Part shown: positions 55,247-64,000 of the stretch, one piece after another
Layout: the number at the start of each line of letters is the position of its first letter
How positions within the stretch are numbered: the first letter of the stretch is position 1
Origin: Sphingomonas taxi
GTDB taxonomy: Bacteria; Pseudomonadota; Alphaproteobacteria; Sphingomonadales; Sphingomonadaceae
Reading direction: 5' to 3'
DNA length: 64,000 nucleotides
NCBI GenBank assembly: GCA_003243195.1
Contig: QFQI01000012.1
Location: forward strand, 1 to 64,000
Made by a program: the position numbers and the translations under genes
The notes under the pieces: generated by a model
Seen by the model: only the letters and a program-made list of their open reading frames with translations
Databases searched by the model: none
Told to the model about the DNA's origin: nothing

Positions 55247-57871
55247 TCAGCGCGCCAGCACCGCCTCGATCTCCGCGCCCTTGGCGGCCTTCAGCGCGAC
55301 GCACTGGCGGATCGCGTCGAGCGCCTGACCCAGTTGCAGTTCCCCTCCGCCCAGCGCGGCCAGCTTCGGGCGGAACAACGCCTCGACCGCGGCCGCCTTG
55401 TCGGCACTGCAATAGCCGGCGAACAGGCCCGGCATGCGCGGACGAACGAAGGCGGGCACGCCGGCCATCGCGCGATCGAAGTCGCGGCTCAGCAGCGCGA
55501 ACAGCGCATCGGCACCGGCGGGTTGACGCGACAGGTTGACGAGGATCTGCAACCGCTCGCTGGATTGCAGCGCCTGATCCTGCGTCAGCGCCAGCGCGCG
55601 CGCCACCTGTTCCGGCGTCACCGCGCTGGCGATCGCGCGGACCGCCTGCTGGCGGAGCAGCGGATCGCTGCTGGCGAGCATCGCGGTGCGCAGGCGATCC
55701 ATGAACGGCACGCCGCGCTCCTCCACCGCCACGGACAGCGCCAGCGCGCGATATCCGGGGTCGAGCGCGCGTGCGTCACCGCCGATCGCCGCCTCCGCCG
55801 CATCGGACAATTGCCGGCGCAGCGCGGGATCCTTCGCGACGGTCGCGGCATAGCCGACCAGCGTCTGGCGAAGCTGGCCCTGTCCGCTCTCCTCACCGGC
55901 ATAGGCGCCGGCGGTCAGCGTCACGGCGCCCAGCGCGCGCAGTCGCGGCAACGACAATTCACCGGCCAGCCGGCGGAGACCGGCCGTCGCCGCGGGCGAC
56001 AGGCCGAGTCGTTCGAGCCCGGCAATCTCCTGCGGCAATTGCAGCGTGGCGGAGCGCTCCTGGTGCGTGGCCAGCACCCGCGCGCCGGCGACGACGCGTG
56101 CGAAGCCCGCATGGCCGGCGGCGAAATCCGCCCACAGGCTGTCGGCCACCGCCATCGCCTCGCGCGCCGGCAGCGTCGCCGCGCCGTTCAGCAGCGCGGT
56201 CCAGCCGGCGTCGTCGAGGCTGTAGCGCCAGTAACCGGCGCCGTCCGCGTTCGGCACGGCCAGCCCGTGGCCCGTCAGCGCCAGCGTCCCCGTTTCCCCG
56301 GACAGCAACGTGCAACTGCGCACCTCGCCCTGCCGCGCGCAGACCGGCACGTTCCACGTCTGCGGCGCGGTGGCGGCGACGCCGATCGGACGGTAACGCT
56401 TCTGGCTGATCCGCCAGCCCGCGCCGTCACTGCGGATCGTTACCACCGGCACGCCGGTCTGCGTCACGAAGCTGCGGAATACCGGCACGATGCCGGGATC
56501 ACCCGATCCCTTCGCCATCGACGCGAAGAAGTCGTCGGCCGTCGCGCTGGCGTAGCGGAAGCGGTTCAGGTGGTATTGGACCCCGCGACGGAAGCGATCC
56601 GCGCCCAGATAGCGCTCCACCATCGTCAGCACCTGGCCACCCTTCTGATAGGTGATCGCATCGAAGGCGCTGGCGATCTGGTCGTTGCGGGTGATCTCCT
56701 GCCGGATCGGGCGGCCGACCGACTGGCTGTCGGTGTCCATCGCCGCGAACGCCGCCGCCAGTTGCGCGACGTCGGTGCCTAGGCCGGGTTGCCAGATCTC
56801 GCCCGCGCGATTGCCCGCCCATTCGGCGAAGCTCTCGTTCAGCCAGATGTCGGTCCACCATGTCGGCGTCACCAGATCGCCGAACCATTGGTGCGCGAGT
56901 TCGTGCGCGACCACCGTGCCGAAGCCGCGCCGCTGCGAGGCCGGCGCGTCGGGCGCGAGCAGCAGCAGCGTGTCGTTATAGGTGACCAGCCCGGCATTCT
57001 CCATCGCGCCGCCCATCACCGGCGAGGCGATCTGGTCCAGCTTCTCGTATGGATAGGGGATGCCGAAATAATCCTCGTGCAGCGCCAGGATGCGCGGCCC
57101 CTCGCTCGCGGCGAGCTTCAGCCGCTCGGCCTGTCCCTTCGTGGCGATCACGCGATAGGGCAGCGCGGTCTTGCGCACCGCATTGGCCGGCGCGGGGCCG
57201 GGCACTACGTCGAACGGCCCGACCGCGATCGCGACCAGATAGGTCGGCAGCGGCCTGGTCGGCGCGAAGCTGTGGCGGGTCAGCCCGGGGCCGGCGGGCG
57301 CGGTGGCGGTTTCCGGCGCGTTGGCGAACACCTTCTGCCCGGTCGCGGCGGTGATCGCGACGGTGAACGGCACCTTGAAGCCGGGTTCGTCGAACGACGG
57401 GAACATGCGCCGCGCGTCGATCGGCTCCATCTGCGTCCAGGCATACCAGTCGTCGCCGACCCTGGCGCGGTACAGCCCCTCGCTGCCGGTCATGAACGGC
57501 GCGTCATAGTCGAAGATCAACGTGACGCGCCCGGCGGGCAGCTCCGCGTCGAAATCGAGCCGCGCCACGCCGGACGGATCGACCTGCGCATAGCGCGCGG
57601 CGATCGTGCGCCCGCCGCGGCGCGCGACGACGCGGGTGACGTTCAGGTCGCTGCCGTGCAGGAACAGCGACCGCGTGGCGCGCGCGACCTGCGTGTCGAT
57701 CTCCGCATGGCCGGTGAACCGCTCCTGTTCGGGGCGGACGGTCAGGTCGAGGCGATAGCCGAGCGGGCGCGCGGCGTCCGGCAACTGCCCGAGCGGCACG
57801 GCGGCGGGCGCTTGCGCCAGCGCGGGAACGGCGAGCAGCGACGCCGCGGATGCGAGCAGCAGGAATTTCAT
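55247..57871 (-). CDS. M1-family zinc aminopeptidase
   Basis: An 874-residue, exported metallopeptidase that removes N-terminal residues from peptides. A signal peptide (LLLASAASLLAVPALAQ) is followed by the beta-saddle domain, the substrate-binding GGAMENAG near residue 284, and the gluzincin motif HELAHQWFG near 321 with the third ligand in NESFAEW. The C-terminal helical ERAP-like domain completes it. ATG 57871 has AAGGGG eight bases ahead. It lies downstream of kynA on the same strand but 80 bases away. Confidence 0.95.
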   Translation of the reverse strand: MKFLLLASAASLLAVPALAQAPAAVPLGQLPDAARPLGYRLDLTVRPEQERFTGHAEIDTQVARATRSLFLHGSDLNVTRVVARRGGRTIAARYAQVDPSGVARLDFDAELPAGRVTLIFDYDAPFMTGSEGLYRARVGDDWYAWTQMEPIDARRMFPSFDEPGFKVPFTVAITAATGQKVFANAPETATAPAGPGLTRHSFAPTRPLPTYLVAIAVGPFDVVPGPAPANAVRKTALPYRVIATKGQAERLKLAASEGPRILALHEDYFGIPYPYEKLDQIASPVMGGAMENAGLVTYNDTLLLLAPDAPASQRRGFGTVVAHELAHQWFGDLVTPTWWTDIWLNESFAEWAGNRAGEIWQPGLGTDVAQLAAAFAAMDTDSQSVGRPIRQEITRNDQIASAFDAITYQKGGQVLTMVERYLGADRFRRGVQYHLNRFRYASATADDFFASMAKGSGDPGIVPVFRSFVTQTGVPVVTIRSDGAGWRISQKRYRPIGVAATAPQTWNVPVCARQGEVRSCTLLSGETGTLALTGHGLAVPNADGAGYWRYSLDDAGWTALLNGAATLPAREAMAVADSLWADFAAGHAGFARVVAGARVLATHQERSATLQLPQEIAGLERLGLSPAATAGLRRLAGELSLPRLRALGAVTLTAGAYAGEESGQGQLRQTLVGYAATVAKDPALRRQLSDAAEAAIGGDARALDPGYRALALSVAVEERGVPFMDRLRTAMLASSDPLLRQQAVRAIASAVTPEQVARALALTQDQALQSSERLQILVNLSRQPAGADALFALLSRDFDRAMAGVPAFVRPRMPGLFAGYCSADKAAAVEALFRPKLAALGGGELQLGQALDAIRQCVALKAAKGAEIEAVLAR

Positions 57872-57951
57872 GGACGTGTCCCCTTCGTTGCGGCGATCGT
57901 AACAGCGGCGCGGGGCCACGGGTAGCGGGTCGTTCGACCCGACACGCGCAC

Positions 57952-58761
57952 TCAGAGCCGCGTGCGCACCGCCCACAATTCCGGGAACAGCTCCACCTCC
58001 AGCATCCGCCGCAGATAGGACACGCCGGCGGTGCCCCCCGTACCGCGCTTCAGGCCGATCACGCGTTCGACCGTGGTGACGTGGTTGAAGCGCCAGCGGC
58101 GGAAGTAATCCTCCAGATCCACCAGCTTCTCGGCCAGTTCGTAGAGCGGCCAGTGCGCCGGCGGATCGCGGTAGACGGTCGCCCAGGCGGCGGTCACCGC
58201 ATCGTCCGCGACATGGGGCGCGCGCCAGTCGCGTGTCGGATCACCGAGCAGCCCGGCGGCGTGCAGGCGGGTCAGCGCGGCGTCGTAGATGCTGGGCGCG
58301 GCGAGGATCGCGTCCAGCCGCGCCAGCGTGGCGGGGCGATGACGGTGCGGGCCGCGCGTCGCGGCGACGCGGTTGCCGCACAGATATTCGATCGCGCGAT
58401 ACTGCCACGACTGGAAGCCCGAGGACTGGCCCAGCGCGCCACGGAAGGTGGTATAGTCGCTGGGGGTCATGGTGCGCAGCACGTCCCATGCGCCGTTCAA
58501 CTGCTCCAGTATCCGCGACACCCGCGCCAGCAGCTTGAACGCCTGCGGCAGCGCGCCGGACAGGATCGCGTCGCGCGCGCTTTCCAGTTCGTGCACCGCC
58601 AGCTTCATCCACAATTCGCTGGTCTGGTGCTGGATGATGAACAGCAGCTCGTCGTGCGCGTCGCTCAGCGGATGCTGCGCATCCAGCACGCGGTCGAGCG
58701 CGAGATAGTCGCCATAGCCCATCCGATCGGCGAAGTTCAGTTCGGCGTCGTGATGCTCCAT
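57952..58761 (-). CDS. kynA: tryptophan 2,3-dioxygenase
   Basis: A 269-residue haem enzyme that opens the indole ring of tryptophan to N-formylkynurenine. The signature DELLFIIQHQTSELWMKL is near residues 37-54, and later TTFRGALGQSSGFQSWQYR and FRRWRFNHVTTVERVIG match the haem and substrate pocket. ATG 58761 shares a base with the kynU stop (TGATG), so the pair is coupled. No kynurenine formamidase (kynB) is adjacent; another hydrolase must supply the middle step. Confidence 0.95.
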   Translation of the reverse strand: MEHHDAELNFADRMGYGDYLALDRVLDAQHPLSDAHDELLFIIQHQTSELWMKLAVHELESARDAILSGALPQAFKLLARVSRILEQLNGAWDVLRTMTPSDYTTFRGALGQSSGFQSWQYRAIEYLCGNRVAATRGPHRHRPATLARLDAILAAPSIYDAALTRLHAAGLLGDPTRDWRAPHVADDAVTAAWATVYRDPPAHWPLYELAEKLVDLEDYFRRWRFNHVTTVERVIGLKRGTGGTAGVSYLRRMLEVELFPELWAVRTRL

Positions 58762-59954
58762 CACGTCACCGCCGCGCGCGCATGGTGTTCGGGGCGGTCC
58801 CACGCGCCGGTCGCCAGCACGTCGGCGAGGATCGTCGCGGCCCGCACCACCTCGGCCGCGTCCAGGTACAGCGGGGTGAAGCCGAAGCGCAGCACGTCGG
58901 GCGCGCGGACGTCGCCGATCACCCCGCGCGCGATCAGCGCCTGCATCACCGCATAGGCATGGGGGTGGGTGAAGCTGACCTGGCTGCCGCGCGCCTGCGG
59001 ATCGCGCGGGCTGGCGAGGGTGAGCTGCGGGCAGCGCGACTCCACCTCGCGCACGAAGGTCTCGGACAGGTGGATCGAGGCCGCGCGCAGGTCAGCCATG
59101 TCCACCGCGTCCCACGCGTCCAGCGCCGCGTCGAGGATCGACAAGGCGACGATCGGCGGCGTGCCGACGCGCATCCGCGCGATGCCGGGGGCGGGGCGAT
59201 AGCCACGCTCGAACGCGAACGGCGCGTCGTGTCCGAACCAGCCCGCCAGGATCGGCTGCGCCACCTCGACATGGGCGGGGGCGACATGGATGAAGGCCGG
59301 CGCGCCCGGGCCGCCGTTCAGATATTTGTAGGTGCAGCCGACCGCGAAGTCCGCCCGCGCGGTGGTGACGTCGACCGGCAGCGCGCCGGCGGAATGCGCG
59401 AGATCCCACACCGTCAGCGCACCGGCGGCATGCGCGCGCGCGGTGAGGGCGGCCATGTCGTGCAGCCGGCCGGTGCGATAATCGACCTGCGTCAGCATCA
59501 TGACGGCGACGCGGTCGTCGATCGCATCGGCGACCTCGTGCGGCGCGACCACCTTCACCTCCAGCCCGCGATCGAGCGCGGCGGTGAGCGCGTCGGCGAT
59601 ATACAGGTCAGTCGGGAAATTGCCGCTGTCGGACAGCACCACGCGCCGCCCGGGACGCAGCGCCAGCGCGGCGGCGAGCGCCTGGAACACCTTGATCGAC
59701 AGCGTGTCGCCGGTGGTGACGGTGCCCGGCGGCGCGCCGATCAGCCGCGCGATCCGGTCGCCGACCCGCGCCGGCAGCGTCGCCCAGCCGGCATCGTTCC
59801 ATGCGCGGATCAGCCGATCGCCCCATTCCGCGCGCAACACCTGCGCCGCGCGCGCCTGCGCGGCGATCGGCAGCGGGCCGAGCGAGTTGCCGTCGAGATA
59901 GATCACGCCGGGCGGCAGGTGGAACAGCGCGCGGGTCGCGGCGAAATCGGTCAT
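58761..59954 (-). CDS. kynU: kynureninase
   Basis: A 397-residue PLP enzyme that splits kynurenine into anthranilate and alanine. The fold-type I pattern is clear: YLDGNSLGPLP at the start, TGDTLSIKVFQ, VWDLAHSAG near residue 182, and the Schiff-base lysine at Lys210 in GCTYKYLNGGPG. Length and order fit KynU. It is the first gene of the kynU-kynA unit, with its promoter in the 82-base gap upstream (59955-60036). Confidence 0.96.
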   Translation of the reverse strand: MTDFAATRALFHLPPGVIYLDGNSLGPLPIAAQARAAQVLRAEWGDRLIRAWNDAGWATLPARVGDRIARLIGAPPGTVTTGDTLSIKVFQALAAALALRPGRRVVLSDSGNFPTDLYIADALTAALDRGLEVKVVAPHEVADAIDDRVAVMMLTQVDYRTGRLHDMAALTARAHAAGALTVWDLAHSAGALPVDVTTARADFAVGCTYKYLNGGPGAPAFIHVAPAHVEVAQPILAGWFGHDAPFAFERGYRPAPGIARMRVGTPPIVALSILDAALDAWDAVDMADLRAASIHLSETFVREVESRCPQLTLASPRDPQARGSQVSFTHPHAYAVMQALIARGVIGDVRAPDVLRFGFTPLYLDAAEVVRAATILADVLATGAWDRPEHHARAAVT

Positions 59955-60036
59955 GTCGCCGACGCTAACCCGGTTGCGGATGTTACGAAAGGGGGGCGTT
60001 CCGTACCGCGCTGACCGCGGGTTTCCGGACGGAGGC

Positions 60037-61581
60037 TCAGTCCGCCGCGATCGGCCCGTGGTGCGGCGTCGGGCGGCGGCACAGCCACACCGGCACGATC
60101 AGCACCGCCGCCAGCCACGCCGAGAGGCGGAACAGGTCGGTGGAGGCGAGCAGATAGGCCTGCCCCACCATCTGCCGCGTCACCGCCGCGGCGGCCTGCT
60201 GCGTGGTCATGCCCAGTCTCTCCATCTGCTCGGCGGCCATCTGCCACGGCACGCCGTTGCCGATCGCCTCCGCCAGCCGGCTCTGGTGCAGCGCCTCACG
60301 CCGGTCCCATGCGCTGGAGATCAGCGACGCGGCGAAGCCGCCGGCGGTGATGCGGCCGAAGTTGGAGATGCCGGTGGCGGACGGCAGCTTCTCCGGCGGG
60401 ATGCGGTCCAGCGAGATGGTGAGCATCGCCAGGAAGAAGGTGCCCATCGACACCCCCTGCACCAGCAACGGCAGCATCAGGTCGGTGAAGCTGGCCTGCG
60501 TGGTGAAGCCCGACCGCATCCAGTAGCTGATCGCGAAGCCGGCGAAGGCGATCGTGGCGAGGACGCGCGCATCGACCTTGCCCGACATCCGCGCGACGAA
60601 CGGTGTCAGCACCACCGCCACCAGTCCGCTGGGCGCGGCGACCAGCCCGGCCCAGGTGGCGGTATAGCCCATCTGCGTCTGCAACCAGAGCGGCAGGATC
60701 AGGATGTTGGCGAAGAACACCGCATAGCCGAGCGAGAAGGCGAGATTGCCGATCCAGAAGTTGCGCCGCGCGAACAATGTCAGGTCGACGGTGGGGTTGG
60801 CGTCGGTCAGTTCCCAGATCACCCATGCGACGAAGCCGATCGCCGCCACCACCGTCAGCACCACGATCAGCGTGTCGTTGAACCAGTCGGCGTTCTTGCC
60901 GAGGTCCAGCATCACCTGCAACGAGCCTACCCACAGGACCAGCAGTCCCAGCCCCACCGTGTCGATCGGCAGCCGCGCGGTCGGCGTCTCGCGGTCGCGC
61001 AGCCGCGTCCAGCAGATGAACGCGGTCAGCACGCCGAAGGGCACGTTGATGAGGAAGATCCACGACCAGTGGTAATTGTCGGATATCCAACCGCCCAGGA
61101 TCGGCCCCATGATCGGCGCCACCAGCGTGGTCATCGACCATATGCCGAGCGCGGTGGAGCGCTTGTTCGACGGGAAGATCGAGATCAGCAGCGCCTGGCT
61201 GCCCGGCATCATCGGCCCGGACACCGCACCCTGCATGACGCGGAACAGGATCAGCGACGGCAGATCCCAGGCGATGCCGCACAGGAAGGAGGCGAGCGTG
61301 AACAGCACCACCGAGGCGCAGAACACCCGCACCACGCCGAAGCGCCGCATCAGCCACCCGGTCAGCGGCACCGCGACGCCGTTGGCGACCGCGAAGGCGG
61401 TGACGATCCAGGTGGAATTGTCGCTGGACACGCCCAGGTTGCCCGCGATCGTCGGCAGCGAGACGTTGGCGATGGTGGAATCGAGCACCATCATGAACGT
61501 GCCCAGCGCCAGCGCGAAGGCGGTGATGCCCAGGCGCGCGCCGGTCAGCGGCGGCGGCCCGGCGGCGGGGGCGTCAGCCAT
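60037..61581 (-). CDS. emrB: DHA2-family multidrug efflux permease (EmrB-like)
   Basis: A 514-residue inner-membrane transporter with about 14 hydrophobic helices. The DHA2 signatures are present: LDSTIANVSLPTIAG near residue 33, the motif GWLMRRFGVVRVF, and GPILGGWIS. It pairs with the HlyD-like adaptor and the outer-membrane channel encoded upstream to form a drug pump crossing both membranes. A 138-base gap with repeat-like sequence separates it from the adaptor gene, wider than elsewhere in the operon. Confidence 0.92.
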   Translation of the reverse strand: MADAPAAGPPPLTGARLGITAFALALGTFMMVLDSTIANVSLPTIAGNLGVSSDNSTWIVTAFAVANGVAVPLTGWLMRRFGVVRVFCASVVLFTLASFLCGIAWDLPSLILFRVMQGAVSGPMMPGSQALLISIFPSNKRSTALGIWSMTTLVAPIMGPILGGWISDNYHWSWIFLINVPFGVLTAFICWTRLRDRETPTARLPIDTVGLGLLVLWVGSLQVMLDLGKNADWFNDTLIVVLTVVAAIGFVAWVIWELTDANPTVDLTLFARRNFWIGNLAFSLGYAVFFANILILPLWLQTQMGYTATWAGLVAAPSGLVAVVLTPFVARMSGKVDARVLATIAFAGFAISYWMRSGFTTQASFTDLMLPLLVQGVSMGTFFLAMLTISLDRIPPEKLPSATGISNFGRITAGGFAASLISSAWDRREALHQSRLAEAIGNGVPWQMAAEQMERLGMTTQQAAAAVTRQMVGQAYLLASTDLFRLSAWLAAVLIVPVWLCRRPTPHHGPIAAD

Positions 61582-61599
61582 GGAGGAACACCTTGCACC

Positions 61600-61712
61600 A
61601 CCCCGCGTCCGTCACCCCCGCGCCGTTGCGGATCCGGAACCCAGGTCGTGGCGCACCGGCGGGGGACGTTCGCACGCCGGCGTCTCCGCCGGCGCGGGGA
61701 CGACGATGGAAG
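61600..61712. repeat. REP-like GC-rich repeat inside the efflux operon
   Basis: The adaptor-permease gap contains overlapping inverted and direct copies of CGCCGGCG and short units such as ACCCCCGCG, with a central GGATCCGGAACCCAGG. It resembles the degenerate intergenic elements scattered through sphingomonad genomes. It could shape the mRNA between the two genes. Only one copy is seen here, so the assignment is tentative. Confidence 0.35.
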
Positions 61713-61719
61713 GGCGGCG

Positions 61720-62883
61720 TCACCGATTGGCCGCCACGATGCGGCGGATGGTGGCCTCCACCTTCGGATCGGTGCCGACGTTGGTGTCGCCGCGGTATGG
61801 CTGCGTCGCCGCCCCCGCCAGCCGCGCGCCGCGCGCATCGGCGGTGTCCACCGTCGCCTTCACCGACAGGCCGACCCGCAGCGGGTTGGCGCGCAATTCG
61901 CGCGGGTCGAGCGCGATGCGCACCGGCACGCGCTGCACGATCTTGATCCAGTTGCCGCTGGCGTTCTGCGGCGGCAGCAGCGCGAAGGCGTTGCCGCTGC
62001 CCGCCGACAGCCCGACGACGCGACCATGATACACCACGTCGCCGCCGTACATGTCCGCGACGACCGTCGCGGGCTGGCCGATGCGCAGGTCCTTCAGTTG
62101 CGTTTCGCGGAAGTTGGCGTCGACCCACAGCCGCTCCAGCGGCACGATCGCCATCAGCGGCGTGCCGGCGTTCACCTGCTGCCCGACCTGCACGGTGCGC
62201 TGCGCGACCACGCCGGCGATCGGCGCGGTGACGTGCATGTGCGCGCGCGTGATCGCGGCGCGGCGATAGCCGGCGATCGCCGCCAGCACCGCCGGATTGG
62301 TGTCGACATCGGTGCCCTGTACGGTCGACTGCGCCTGCCGCCGCTGCTCGCGCGCCAGCCGCAGCGAGGCGGTGGCGACCTTCACCGCGTCGGCGGCGTG
62401 ATCCAGTTCCTCGCCCGACACCGCGCCCTGCGCGGCGGCGCTGCGGCGGCGCGCGTAATCGGCCTGCGCGCGCGCCAGTTCGGCCTGCGCCTGGACGATG
62501 CCCGCGTCCGACTGGCCGACGCGGGTGAAATCGGCGCGTGTCGAGCGTACCGCACGCGCCAGTTCGGCGGCGGCGGCGGCGACATTGACGTCGGCGGTGG
62601 TCGGGTCCAGCTCGATCAGCGGCTGGCCGGCGGTGACCGACTGGGTGTTGTCGGCGTGCAACCCCGTGACCGTGCCCGGATCGCGCGCGGTGACCGCCAC
62701 CACGTCACCGGCGACATAGGCGTCGTCGGTTTCCTCCTCGGGCGGGCTGAGCAGGAAATGGAACACCGCCCAGACGAGCGCGGCGATCAGGACGACCACG
62801 CCCAGCACGGTGAAGGCACGGCGGCGTGCCGCCGGCTTGCCGGACGGGGCGGGGGCGGGGGCAGGGGCGGCGGTATCGGTCAT
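61720..62883 (-). CDS. emrA: HlyD/EmrA-family efflux adaptor
   Basis: A 387-residue periplasmic adaptor anchored by one helix (VLGVVVLIAALVWAVFHFLL) after a basic N-terminus. A first lipoyl half (TDDAYVAGDVVAVTARDPG), an alpha-hairpin (ELARAQADYARRRSAAAQG), the second lipoyl half (VTAPIAGVVAQRTVQVG) and the beta-barrel (ERLWVDANFRETQL) follow in the family order. It joins the permease and outer-membrane channel. Its ATG overlaps the stop of the channel gene (ATGA). Confidence 0.93.
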   Translation of the reverse strand: MTDTAAPAPAPAPSGKPAARRRAFTVLGVVVLIAALVWAVFHFLLSPPEEETDDAYVAGDVVAVTARDPGTVTGLHADNTQSVTAGQPLIELDPTTADVNVAAAAAELARAVRSTRADFTRVGQSDAGIVQAQAELARAQADYARRRSAAAQGAVSGEELDHAADAVKVATASLRLAREQRRQAQSTVQGTDVDTNPAVLAAIAGYRRAAITRAHMHVTAPIAGVVAQRTVQVGQQVNAGTPLMAIVPLERLWVDANFRETQLKDLRIGQPATVVADMYGGDVVYHGRVVGLSAGSGNAFALLPPQNASGNWIKIVQRVPVRIALDPRELRANPLRVGLSVKATVDTADARGARLAGAATQPYRGDTNVGTDPKVEATIRRIVAANR

Positions 62884-64000
62884 CGGGAAGCGTCCTGAAC
62901 GGGATCGAAGCCGCCACCCAATGCGGTGGCGAGCTGCGCGCGCGCGGCGAGCGCGTCGATGGAAAGGTTGGCATCGGCCAGCTCGGCATCGAGCAGCCGC
63001 ACGTCATTGTCGACCAGATCGAGCCGGCTGTTCAGCCCGCTGGACACGCGGATCGCGTTGAGGCGGTTGGTCTCCGCAAAGCCCGCGGTCACCTCGCGCT
63101 GACGCAGGCGTGCCGCGTCGGTGGCGCGAACCTGCGTGATCGCATCGGCGACATCGCGCACCGCCGTGACCACCGCATCGTTGTAGCGCGCCGTCGCCAC
63201 GTCCAGCGCCGCGGTTGCCCCGGCCAGATCGGCGCGGCGGCGGCCGGCGTCGAACAGCGGCAGGTGGATCGCCGCGCCCGCGCCGGCGGTGCCGGAATCA
63301 AGGTCGACGAAATTGCCGAAGCCGATCGCCTGCAAGCCCACCAGCGCGGTGAGGTTGATGTTGGGATAGAAGGCGCGGCGTGCGACCTGCCGGTCCGCGC
63401 CGGCGGCGGTGACGCGCGCCTGCGCCGCGGCGATGTCGGCGCGGCGCGCGAGCAGGTCGGCGGGGATGACCGCTGGCACCGGCAGCGCGGTATCCGCGCT
63501 CAGGTGCGTCGTCCCGATCCCCGCGGCATAATCGCCGCCGCGCCCGGCCAGCGCGGCCAAAGCGTTGGTGGCCAGCGCGCGCTGCGCGTTCGCCTGCACC
63601 AGCGCCAGCCGCGCCTGCGCCAGCAGCGTGGTCGCGGCGGTGGTGTCGATGCGGCTGGCCAGGCGGTTGCGCTCGCGCGTCCGCACCAGCGCCAGCGAGC
63701 CTTCGCGCGTGGTGATCGTGCGCGCGGCGATGGCGGCGCGGCGCTCGGCGCGCGCGACCTCGGCATAGCTCTGCACCACCGCGCCGGCGAGCATCATGCG
63801 CGCGGCGGCGGCGTCATATTGCGCGGCCTGCACCTGCGCCGCCGCCCCGGCGATCGCGGCCTTCTGCCGGCCGAACAGGTCGAGATTCCACGACAGCCCG
63901 GCCTGTCCGGTGCCCAGCGCGCGGACCGAGCCGGCGAAGGGCGGGGGGATGGTGTAATTGCCCGACAGCCGCGAGCCCTGCACCTGCGCGTCCAGGCCGA
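62880..64000 (-). CDS. NodT-family outer membrane efflux channel, partial
   Basis: About 373 residues of a TolC-like channel; the N-terminus lies beyond the right edge. The visible part has SWNLDLFGRQKAAIAGAAAQ, a long coiled helix (AAARMMLAGAVVQSYAEVARAERRA), DIAAAQARVTAAGADRQVARRAFYPNINL and the inner repeat GAGAAIHLPLFDAGRRRA. These are the alternating coiled coils and beta-strands of the family. It is the first seen gene of the three-gene pump operon. Confidence 0.93.
   Translation of the reverse strand, partial: GLDAQVQGSRLSGNYTIPPPFAGSVRALGTGQAGLSWNLDLFGRQKAAIAGAAAQVQAAQYDAAAARMMLAGAVVQSYAEVARAERRAAIAARTITTREGSLALVRTRERNRLASRIDTTAATTLLAQARLALVQANAQRALATNALAALAGRGGDYAAGIGTTHLSADTALPVPAVIPADLLARRADIAAAQARVTAAGADRQVARRAFYPNINLTALVGLQAIGFGNFVDLDSGTAGAGAAIHLPLFDAGRRRADLAGATAALDVATARYNDAVVTAVRDVADAITQVRATDAARLRQREVTAGFAETNRLNAIRVSSGLNSRLDLVDNDVRLLDAELADANLSIDALAARAQLATALGGGFDPVQDASR

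Noticed and set aside
59953..62898. Open frame of about 980 codons on the plus strand over the efflux genes
   Set aside because: It covers three real minus-strand genes and shows no domain; it is a composition artefact.

Overview
The window is GC-rich chromosomal DNA that reads as an alphaproteobacterium of the Sphingomonadaceae, most likely Sphingomonas. The pointers are a PEPxxWA-CTERM protein, a DUF3297 protein, a sphingomonad-style TonB receptor and the general gene content. A roughly 30 kb accessory island interrupts this housekeeping background.

Left flank (1-6700), mostly minus strand: gltD, a 23-codon ORF and gltB (cut by the window edge) form the glutamate synthase unit. uppP and an NDUFA9-like NAD(P)-binding protein follow. 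A tRNA-Leu(CAG) gene at 6701 has an intact 5' part but loses its 3' T-arm and acceptor strand after 6770, which marks the left edge of the island.

Island (about 6771 to about 36.65 kb): next to the broken tRNA is a serine-recombinase remnant without a catalytic domain. Plasmid-like genes come next: a KfrA-like operon, two DEDD exonucleases and a DUF2779 remnant. A tightly coupled operon follows, encoding a small membrane protein, a TerB-like protein, McrB and McrC. A MobA/MobL-type relaxase is next. The rest is defence: a type III restriction-modification pair (res, mod), a DUF4391 plus SNF2-type helicase pair, and a divergent four-gene overlapping operon. That last operon encodes a phosphoribosyltransferase-like protein, an ORC/CDC6-like ATPase, an unassigned alpha/beta protein and an N6-adenine methyltransferase, and it is the best candidate for a little-described system. 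The island looks like the decayed, defence-rich remains of an integrated mobilizable element.

Right flank (about 36.7-64 kb): HD-GYP and GGDEF proteins for cyclic-di-GMP turnover; a DapF-family epimerase; an NRAMP transporter (mntH); a TelA/XpaC-like pair; typA with a clear terminator; envelope genes (DUF2490, TonB receptor, small Tyr/Arg-rich protein, CAP protein, L,D-transpeptidase coupled to a PEP-CTERM protein); a LysR regulator; an M1 aminopeptidase; a kynU-kynA tryptophan catabolism pair; and a tripartite multidrug efflux operon that runs off the right edge. Dense reverse-strand open frames over real genes are a GC artefact and are not annotated.
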